Positions 9,201 to 16,100 of a stretch of DNA of 55,015 nucleotides are shown piece by piece. A model generated the notes under the pieces. The model was not told where the DNA came from, did not search any database, and was given only the letters and a program-made list of their open reading frames with translations. How positions within the stretch are numbered: position 1 is the first letter of the stretch; each line of letters starts with the position of its first letter. The stretch is from Acrocarpospora pleiomorpha (GTDB taxonomy: Bacteria > Actinomycetota > Actinomycetes > Streptosporangiales > Streptosporangiaceae), in the NCBI RefSeq assembly GCF_009687885.1, contig NZ_BLAF01000071.1, positions 1-55,015 of the forward strand, given 5' to 3'. A program made the position numbers and the translations under genes.

Positions 9201-12200
9201 ACGGCGCGTTCACCCGCTCGGCTACGGCCTGTGCCACGTCGACATCGGCCAACGGCCCCACCGGGAGGCTCTCAGGCGGGTCGGTCGCCTGCATCGCGCC
9301 CGCGCCGGTCAAATACTCCACCGGAAAGGGGCCTGGCGGGCCGATCACCGTGATGGGCACGCCGTCGGCGTCGGGGAAGTGGGTGCGCAGGCTTTCGTGG
9401 CGTCCGGCCACCGCGCTGAACGCGTTCCGGAGGGCGTCCACGTCGAGCGGGCCGCGCAGGCGGCGGACCACCCACATGTTGAACGCGGCGTCCGTCTCGG
9501 GATACAGCCGGTTCAGGAACCAGAGGCGCTCCTGACCGCTCGACAGCGGCGGCGTCACCCCGGCCGGCCTCGGCACCGGCCCCGCATGATCCGGTACGCC
9601 GGGAGCTTCCAGCAATTCCGCCAGCGCGGCGGCGGTCGGCCGCGTGAACACCTCCCGGACCGGAACCCGGATCGGCAACCGCGCGATCACCATCGTGGCC
9701 AGCAGCGAGTGCCCGCCAAGCGCGAAGAAGTCGTCATATGCCCCGATCTCGCCCGCGTCCCGCCCGAGCACCTCCGCGAACACCGAGACGACCAGCCGCT
9801 CAGCGTCCGTCCGGGGCGGCGTGCGATCCGTCCGCGCGGCGGGGGCGTGCCCGGGCAGCGCGCCCCGGTCCACCTTCCCGTTGGGCGTCATCGGCATCTC
9901 GTCGAGCACGATGACCTGCCGGGGAACCATGTAACCGGGCAGCAGCCGCGCGGCATGCGCGCGAACATCGTCGGCGATGGAAATGACGGCCCGCGAGCGA
10001 ATCACGCCTGCTCCGGATCCCCTCATACGTTCACGAACGTCGCCATGCGCAGTGGACTCGCTCGAATGCCCGCGAGCGTCGCCGTCCGCGCCGGATCCGC
10101 TCATACGGTCGTGAACGTCGCCATGCGCAGTGGACTCGCTCGTGTGGTCATGAACGGCGCTGTCCGCGGTGGACTTGCTCGAATGTTCGCGAGCGTCGCC
10201 GTCCGCGCTGGATCCGCTCATACGGTCGTGGACGTCGCCATGCGCAGTGGACTCGCTCGTGTGGTCATGAACGGCGCTGTTCGCATTGGACTTGCTCGAA
10301 TGTTCGCGAGCGTCGCCGTCTGCGCCGGATCCGCTCGAACGGTCGTGAACGTCGGCGGTGGGCACGATGAACGCGATCAAGGTGTCGTCGTGGACGGTCG
10401 CGACCGCTTGCTGTACCCCTGGATGGGAGTCCAGGACGGATTCGATTTCGCCGAGTTCGATGCGGTGGCCGCGGAGTTTGATCTGGTTGTCGGTGCGGCC
10501 GAGGAACTCGATTGTGCCGTCGGGGCGCCAGCGGGCCAGGTCGCCGGTGCGGTAGAGGCGAGAGCCCGCGGGGCCGTACGGGGAGGGGACGAACTTTTCG
10601 GCGGTGAGGGCGGCTCTGCCGAGGTAGCCGGTGGTGACGCCGTGGCCGCCGAGGACGAGTTCGCCGGGGACGCCGATGGGGGACAGGCCGGATCGGCTGA
10701 GGATGTAGGCCCTGGTGTTGGTGATTGGGTGGCCGATGGTGATGTCGGAGGAGTCGACGTCCCAGGTTGAGGAGTAGATCGTGGTCTCGGTCGGGCCGTA
10801 ACCGTTGATTAGGCGGGTGGTGCGGGCGCGCAACGCGAGGGCGAGTTGGGGTGATAGTGGCTCCCCTGCGGTGATTCCGGTTATTTCCTGGAAATCGCCG
10901 GTCAGGAGGATGCGCCACCCGGACGGGGTCGCCTGCACGTGGGTGGCGCCGCTCCGGCGGATCAGGTCGGCCGCCGCCATCCCGTCGCGGGCATGGTCGG
11001 CGGAGGCCATCACCACCCGGCCGCCGGTGATCAGCGGCAGGAACAGCTCGACCGCCGAGATATCGAACGCCGTCGACGTCAGCGCCAGCCAGGCGTGCTC
11101 CGGCGTCGACCCGATCAGCTCCCGCATCGCGAGCAGGAGGTTGGCGAGCGCCCCATGCGGCACGACCACGCCCTTGGGCCGCCCGGTCGACCCGGAGGTG
11201 TACAGCACATAAGCGGTGTCATCGGGACGCGGCAGCCACCCGGGCACCGGCTCCCCGATATCACCGAGATCGTCGTCGGTCAGCACCAGCACGGCCCCGG
11301 AATCCCGCAGCACGTAATCCACCCGGGCCTGCGGATACTCCGGATCCACCGGCAGATACGCCGCCCCCGCCAGGGTCACCCCGAGAAACGCGACCAGGAT
11401 CCCCGGCCCTCGCGAGACCTGAACCGCGACCAGCGACCCCCGCCCGACGCCCTTGTCCCGCAACCGCGCCGCCAGCCCGGCAGCACGCCCCACTAAATCC
11501 GCATATTTCATCTCATCGACGGCAACCGCGTCCGGGGTCGCCGCAGCCTGAGCCAGGACCAGATCGGCCAGCGTGACCGGCGGAACCTCCGCGAACGACC
11601 CCCTGCTCAGCAGCCAGTCCCGTTCCCCCGCGGGCACCATCTCCAGCTCGTGTACGCGCGTCTCCGGCGCCCCCACGATCGACTCCACCAGCACCTGAAA
11701 CCGCTCCGCCAGCAGCAGCGCGGTCGCCTCCGCGAACACGTCCGCGCTGTAGATGAGCGACCCCACCAGCCCCCGGTTCGACGGCCACAGATCCAGCGAC
11801 AGATCGGTGCGCGCCGCCATCCACCCCGGCGTGAACGGCGTCGCGTCCGTCCCCGGCACGGGACCCGCCGACGCCTCCCCGGTGACCTGCGTGTGCAGCG
11901 CGAACATCGTCTGGAACAGCGGAGTCCGGCTCAGATCGCGCTCGACCTCCAGCGCTCCCAGCAGCCGTTCCAGCGGCACGTCCGCGTGGCTGATCGCCTC
12001 GATCACCGTCCGCCGGGTGCGTTTGACCGCCTCCAGGAAACTCGGATTCCCGCTCAGATCCGTCCGCAGCACCAGCGTCCCGGACAGATGCCCGATGAGC
12101 GGCTCCAGCTCGGTCCGATCCCGCCGCGCCACCGGCGAGCCCACGCAGAAGTCCTCCTGCCCGCTGTGCCGGGCCAGCAGCACCTGGTAGGCCGTCAGCC

Positions 12201-12906
12201 ACACCATGAACGGCGTGCAACGATGCCGCCGCGCCAGCTCCGCGACCCCCGCCACCAGCTCGGGCGCGACCACGAACTCGACCTCGCCGCCGTCCCCGGT
12301 CCGCTGCGGCGGCCGGGGACGGTCGGCGGGAAGCTCCAGCACGGGCGTCCCGGCCAGCGCCTGCGCCCAGCGCCCGAGCTCGGCGGGGCCGTTGGCGCGT
12401 TCCGCGCGGGCGTGCTCGGCATACTGCAGGGGCAGCGGAGGCAGCGGCGGGCGTCCGGCGTAGTAGTGGGCGATCTCGTCGCTGAGCAGGGCCGTCGACA
12501 CGCCGTCGGCGATGATGTGGTGCAGCGTGATCGCGAGGATGTGGTCGTCGGACTCCAGCCGTACCAGGGTGACCCGGAGCGGGGGAGCGGCGGAGAGGTC
12601 GAACGGCGCGTTGGCGGCGGCGGAGACGATCTGGCGGGCCTCGTCCAGGTTCGCGGCGTCCCTGACGGTGATCGTGATCGGCTCGGGCGGGCAGAGGATC
12701 GCGACCGGCGTGCCGTCGATCTCCTCGAAGCGGGTGCGCAGGGATTCCTGGCGGGCGGCCACCGCCGTGAAGGCCGCGGCCAGGCGTTCGAGGTCGATCG
12801 GGCCGCGCAGCCGGTCGGCGTGACAGGTGTTGTAGGAGTGGTCCTCAGGGTCGAGCCGATGCAGGAACCAGAGCCGTTCCTGCCCGTACGAGAGCGGCTG
12901 TGCCAA
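6199..12906 (-). CDS. Non-ribosomal peptide synthetase, C-A-T-C-A-T, with two repeat-bearing adenylation domains
   Basis: 2235 residues. C1 ~1-430 (HHIIADG 129-135); A1 ~440-1020 (LYTSGSTGRPKG, FDIS, NGYGPTE, YRTGDL, PNGKVDR); T1 with Ser1067 (LGGHSLL); C2 ~1117-1560 (HHILGDG 1263-1269); A2 ~1580-2130 (LYTSGSTGVPKG, FDTHAEE, NTYGPTE, RHGKVDR); T2 with Ser2172 and a helical tail. There is no thioesterase. Binding-pocket residues read by eye at the PheA positions are D-I-V-Q-I-A-G-I-Y for A1 (no clear match, faintly Gly-like) and D-T-E-D-I-G-T-I-I for A2, whose acidic Glu/Asp suggests a basic substrate such as (beta-)lysine. A1 carries a tandem repeat at residues 852-968 and A2 another at about 1618-1731. 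The start is TTG at 12906: the frame is closed by TAA just upstream and offers no ATG or GTG. The N-terminal C domain implies an acyl or peptidyl donor supplied in trans. Confidence 0.93.
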   Translation of the reverse strand: MAQPLSYGQERLWFLHRLDPEDHSYNTCHADRLRGPIDLERLAAAFTAVAARQESLRTRFEEIDGTPVAILCPPEPITITVRDAANLDEARQIVSAAANAPFDLSAAPPLRVTLVRLESDDHILAITLHHIIADGVSTALLSDEIAHYYAGRPPLPPLPLQYAEHARAERANGPAELGRWAQALAGTPVLELPADRPRPPQRTGDGGEVEFVVAPELVAGVAELARRHRCTPFMVWLTAYQVLLARHSGQEDFCVGSPVARRDRTELEPLIGHLSGTLVLRTDLSGNPSFLEAVKRTRRTVIEAISHADVPLERLLGALEVERDLSRTPLFQTMFALHTQVTGEASAGPVPGTDATPFTPGWMAARTDLSLDLWPSNRGLVGSLIYSADVFAEATALLLAERFQVLVESIVGAPETRVHELEMVPAGERDWLLSRGSFAEVPPVTLADLVLAQAAATPDAVAVDEMKYADLVGRAAGLAARLRDKGVGRGSLVAVQVSRGPGILVAFLGVTLAGAAYLPVDPEYPQARVDYVLRDSGAVLVLTDDDLGDIGEPVPGWLPRPDDTAYVLYTSGSTGRPKGVVVPHGALANLLLAMRELIGSTPEHAWLALTSTAFDISAVELFLPLITGGRVVMASADHARDGMAAADLIRRSGATHVQATPSGWRILLTGDFQEITGITAGEPLSPQLALALRARTTRLINGYGPTETTIYSSTWDVDSSDITIGHPITNTRAYILSRSGLSPIGVPGELVLGGHGVTTGYLGRAALTAEKFVPSPYGPAGSRLYRTGDLARWRPDGTIEFLGRTDNQIKLRGHRIELGEIESVLDSHPGVQQAVATVHDDTLIAFIVPTADVHDRSSGSGADGDAREHSSKSNANSAVHDHTSESTAHGDVHDRMSGSSADGDAREHSSKSTADSAVHDHTSESTAHGDVHDRMSGSGADGDARGHSSESTAHGDVRERMRGSGAGVIRSRAVISIADDVRAHAARLLPGYMVPRQVIVLDEMPMTPNGKVDRGALPGHAPAARTDRTPPRTDAERLVVSVFAEVLGRDAGEIGAYDDFFALGGHSLLATMVIARLPIRVPVREVFTRPTAAALAELLEAPGVPDHAGPVPRPAGVTPPLSSGQERLWFLNRLYPETDAAFNMWVVRRLRGPLDVDALRNAFSAVAGRHESLRTHFPDADGVPITVIGPPGPFPVEYLTGAGAMQATDPPESLPVGPLADVDVAQAVAERVNAPFALDERPPIRVTLIRQSADDHVLCLVAHHILGDGWSLNLMLDELADAYSGRSLPEVPLQFGDVAAWQRGRDTAGLLEYWRDRLADPTPLDLPTDRPRSVGSAGRGATVDFRLSAGDAAALTAMGRRHGATLFMTLLAAYQVLLARHSGRDDILVGTSNAGRDTLELESVVGYLTDILVLRGDLSGDPAFTDLLTATRTSVLDAFAHQGIPFEELVSTLKLERDLTRTPVFQTMAILHTEDSGRDPRPFAGLTVEGFPGGHAQAKFDLMLEAWHDEGTELLVQLEYDTALFDAATIEAMAARLERLLLSITTDPSQPLSALPLLTGADETFLTTVSEGPHLPAPRPVLDLITNSIQKYPDLVAISCGDRQVTYRELGEMIEKTVSRPSSEGTLYPGNGGTAENASGGEVAGKGGNAQDPGGARAVARGEEVAGKAGNVQRPGETGAVASEVAGRGGNVQRTGETGAVIRGGEDVGKGGNVQRPGGIGAVASGGEDAGIWEVSLERSPEGIAALLGAWRSGTAYLPIDPALPAERIAFMRSEATVTAADGVACVLYTSGSTGVPKGVLIEHTALAARVAWMVTAYGIRPGDRIVQFAALSFDTHAEEIYPALAAGATLELLPDGAVTLPDVLATPNGQGVTVLDLPTAYWHHLVGQIDEIAWPEGLRLVILGGEEVQAAAVDRWRSRFGERIRVVNTYGPTEATIIATAADLIPADDQSRPPIGRPIAETRVVVLDRSGVPVPPGAPGELCIGGAGVARGYLRRPELTAERFIAWGEQGARFYRSGDRARWRPDGQLEFLGRIDEQVKVRGFRVEPGEVEARLLAHPRVRQVAVTATEDRLAGYVVADGVTRAELTAFAAEALPAYMVPSVWVWLDELPLTRHGKVDRRALPYPEIETQAASVPPRTDAEQLVAEVYGEVLGVGEVGALDDFFAIGGHSLLAARVIARIRSITGVDVPIRTMFDGSTVAALAEAVETLLVEELEELSDEEAALLARSVRSDP
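7714..8055 (-). repeat. 60-66-bp in-frame tandem repeat inside NRPS adenylation domain A2
   Basis: Residues ~1618-1731 of the synthetase, between motif A1 (TYREL) and motif A2 (RSGTAYLPID). The core has about four units of 20-23 residues on the pattern EVAGKGGNVQRPGETGAVAS. The plus-strand marker GTTGGACGTTCCC recurs at 7761, 7827 and 7887 and, degenerate, near 7953, giving spacings of 66, 60 and 66 bases, all multiples of three. The insert stands where a normal A domain has the ANRLAHHLRALGVGPGD-type helix and strand. Confidence 0.9.
10003..10353 (-). repeat. 39-bp minisatellite with 117-bp higher-order structure inside NRPS adenylation domain A1
   Basis: Residues 852-968 are nine 13-residue units of three related types: DVHDRMSGSGADG, DAREHSSKSTADS and AVHDHTSESTAHG. 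They run as A-B-C-A-B-C-A-B'-A. GGATCC followed by (C/G)CTC marks the plus strand at 10015, 10093, 10210 and 10327, giving spacings of 78, 117 and 117 bases, i.e. two and three 39-base units. The array sits between adenylation motifs A8 (LRGHRIELGEIE) and A9 (LLPGYMVP), in a loop, and keeps the frame. Confidence 0.95.
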
Positions 12907-13120
12907 CGGAGACCGCCAAACTGGAAAGTTTATTACTGGAAAGTTTGCTTACAGATCTGAGGACGGCGTCAGTGAACCACGCTGCATGCGAGCGCGACAA
13001 GCCCTAGTTTTAGCGCCTTGCCGGTGGTTTATGGACCGTGTCACACTGTCGATCATCCGCAAACTGTAAAGACTCTTTCCGGTAAGTATCTTTACAGATC
13101 TCTGTCAGTCGGAGGATGTC
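12907..13120. promoter_or_regulatory. Divergent NRPS promoter region with paired repeats
   Basis: The 214 bases between the two NRPS genes hold (i) a 12-bp direct repeat ACTGGAAAGTTT at 12920-12931 and 12935-12946, period 15; (ii) TTACAGATCT at both 12949-12958 and 13092-13101, one copy near each gene start; and (iii) a perfect 9-bp inverted repeat CTGTAAAGA (13064-13072) / TCTTTACAG (13089-13097). The AT content is well above the surroundings. GGAGGA at 13111-13116 is the ribosome site for the GTG start at 13121. These look like operators for one regulator controlling both transcripts; the regulator is unknown. Confidence 0.65.
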
Positions 13121-16100
13121 GTGAGCACACTGTCGGCCGACAAGAGGGCCCTGCTCGCCCAGCGGCTACGCCGCCGCGAGGAGACCCGCGCCATTCCGCC
13201 GCGCGACCCCTCGGCCGGACTTGTGCTCTCGCCGGCCCAGGAGCGGCTCTGGTTCCTGGAGCAGTACCGGCCGGGCACCACCACCTACACCGTTCCGCTG
13301 ACCGTCAGGATCGAAGGCGAACTCGACGGAGTCGAGGCGGCGCTCGGCGAGATCGTCCAGCGCCACGAGGCGCTGCGCACCCGCTTCACGGCGACCGAGG
13401 ACGGCATCCCGGTCGTGACCGTCGACCCCGGCGCGCGCGCCGAATTCCGGCAGGCCGACGCCGGTTCACCGGCCGAAGCCCGCCTCCTGATCGAAACCGA
13501 ACTCGCCCGGACCTTCGACCTCGCCACGGGCCCGCTCCTGCGAGCCCTGCTGGTACGGCTGGCGCCCCGCGACCACGTCCTCCTCCTCGCGGCCCACCAC
13601 CTGGTGACCGACGGCATCTCCTTCGACGTGATCCTTTCGGAGCTCCTGGCGCTGTGCCGGGGCGAGACGCCCGCGCCGCCCCCGGTTCAGTACGGCGACT
13701 ACGCCCACTGGCAGCGTGACCGTGACCTCGGCAGGGAAACCGCGTACTGGCGGGACCGGCTCGAAGGCGTCCCGGTTCTGGAACTGCCCACGGACCGGCC
13801 CAGACCAGCCGAGATGGGCCACGCGGGAGCGGTGTTCGACTTCCCGGTAGAGGTGCCGCTCGGGTCGCTGGCCGTCGGCGGGGCGACCCCCTACATGATC
13901 CTTCTGGCCGCCTATCAGGTGCTGCTCGGCCGGTATTCGGGGCAGAGCGACTTCGCCGTCGCCACGCCGGTGGCCGGTCGCAGCCTGCCCGAGCTGGATC
14001 GGGTCGTCGGCATGTTCGTCAACACGCTGGCGATGCGGGCCGATCTGTCCGGGGATCCGCCGTTCAGCGAGTTCCTGGCGCGGACCCGGTCGCTCGCCCT
14101 GGACGCGTACGCCCATCAGGATCTGCCCTTCGACCGGCTCGTGAGCGAGCTCAACGTCGAGCGGGATGTCAGCAGGTCGCCGATCGCGCAGGTGACGCTG
14201 GCGCTGCAGAACTTCAGGACCGGGCTGGACCAGCATGGGCTGCGGTTGAGCGCGTTTCCGGTGGAGCCCGGGATCAGCCGGTTCGACCTGTCGCTGTACC
14301 TGTACGAGACCGGCGATGGGTATGTGGGTCAGTTCGCCTACAACACGGATCTGTTCGACCAGGCGACCATCGCGCGGATGTCCCGACATTTCACGAATCT
14401 GCTGCGGGAGATCGTGGCCGATCCGAATCGGCGGCTGTCCGAACTGGCCCTACTGGATTCGGAGGAACGCGCCCAGGTCCTGAGGTTCGCCACCTCGGCC
14501 TCCGTGTCTGGCCTGGCCTCCGGCTCCATTGCCGACTCCGCGTCGGCTTCTGCGATCCCCAGCGGGCAACCGGCGATCGCCGCCCTTCTTCATGAGGTCG
14601 TGTCGGGGCCGCCGGCGCGGGTCGCGGTAACGTGCGGCGACCATTCCCTGACATATGCGGAATTGGCCGAGCGTTCCGACGCGCTCGCTGGACGATTGTG
14701 CGAGCTCGGCGCGGGTGCCGACACCCGGATCGGGATATGTCTGGAACAGTCCGTTGAGGTGGCCGTCGCCGTGCTCGCTGTGCTCAAAGCGGGTGCGGCC
14801 TACGTGCCCCTCGACCCGGCTCAGCCCGCCAGCCGCCTCGCGTACATGATCGAGGACGCGGGAATCCGGATCGCGATCACCACCGCGCAGCTCCCCGTCG
14901 ATCACTCAATCCCCCCGGACGCCGTCATTTCGGGCTCGACGTCCCCGGACGTCACGACGGTCGGCGACCCAGGTCAGATTCCGCGGGACGCCGATGGTTC
15001 GGGTTCTGCGGGCCCCGGCGACCTCGCGTATGTGATCTACACCTCCGGCACGACCGGCCGTCCCAAAGGGGTCGCCGTCCAGCACCGCCAGGTCCTCGAA
15101 TACCTCGCGGGAGTGCGCGAGCGCCTGGCCGTCGAGCCCGGGGGGAGTTACGCCCTCCTGCAATCCCTCTCCTTCGACTTCGGCATCACGATCTTCTACC
15201 TGTCGCTGATGACCGGTGGCACCCTCCACCTGCTCAACCCCCGCCTGCCCGCCACCGAACTGGCGGAGACCCTGCGCCGGACCGACTACCTGAAGATCAC
15301 CCCAAGCCACCTGGCGTCCCTGCTCCAGGAGGCCGACGTCCTCCCGCGCAAACTCCTCATCCTCGGCGGCGAAGCCTCCCAGGCCGACTGGGCTGCCTCC
15401 CTCGTCCGCCCGGGCCTTCGCGTCGTCAACCACTACGGCCCCACCGAAGCCACCGTCGGCGTCACCACCCACGACGTCGGCACCGCCACCGGCCTGCTCC
15501 CGATCGGACGGCCACTCCCGGGCACTCGCGCGTACATCCTGGACGAACGCGGCGAACCCACCCCCATCGGCGTGGTCGGCGAGATCCACCTCGGCGGCGA
15601 CCGCCTGGCCCGCGGCTACCTCGGCCGCCCGGCGCTCACCGCCGAGAAGTTCATCCCCGACCCGTACGGCGAACCTGGCTCCCGCATGTACCGCACCGGC
15701 GACCTCGGCCGCTGGCTACCCTCCGGCGAACTGCAATTCCTCGGCCGCCGCGACCTCCAGGTCAAGGTACGCGGCTACCGCGTCGAACTCCCCGAGATCG
15801 AATCCGTCCTCACCCGCCACGACGCCGTCGCCCAGGCCGTCGTGGACTTCCGCCGCGACCGCCTCGCCGCCTACCTCGTCGGAAAGTCCACCGGGGAACA
15901 ACCGTCGTTACGCGGCTACCTGGCCGAGCGCCTCCCCGACTACATGATCCCCGCCCGCTACGTCTGGCTCGACGAGCTCCCCCTGAAGTCCCACGGCAAG
16001 GTCGACCGGGACCGCCTGCCCGAGCCCTCCGACGAACGATCCGCCGAGGAGGTCTACGTCCCCCCGGCCACCCCGCTCGAACAGGCCATCGCCGACGTCT

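Noticed and set aside
10003..10353. CRISPR array
   Set aside because: Units are contiguous 39-bp coding repeats without unique spacers, inside an intact reading frame.
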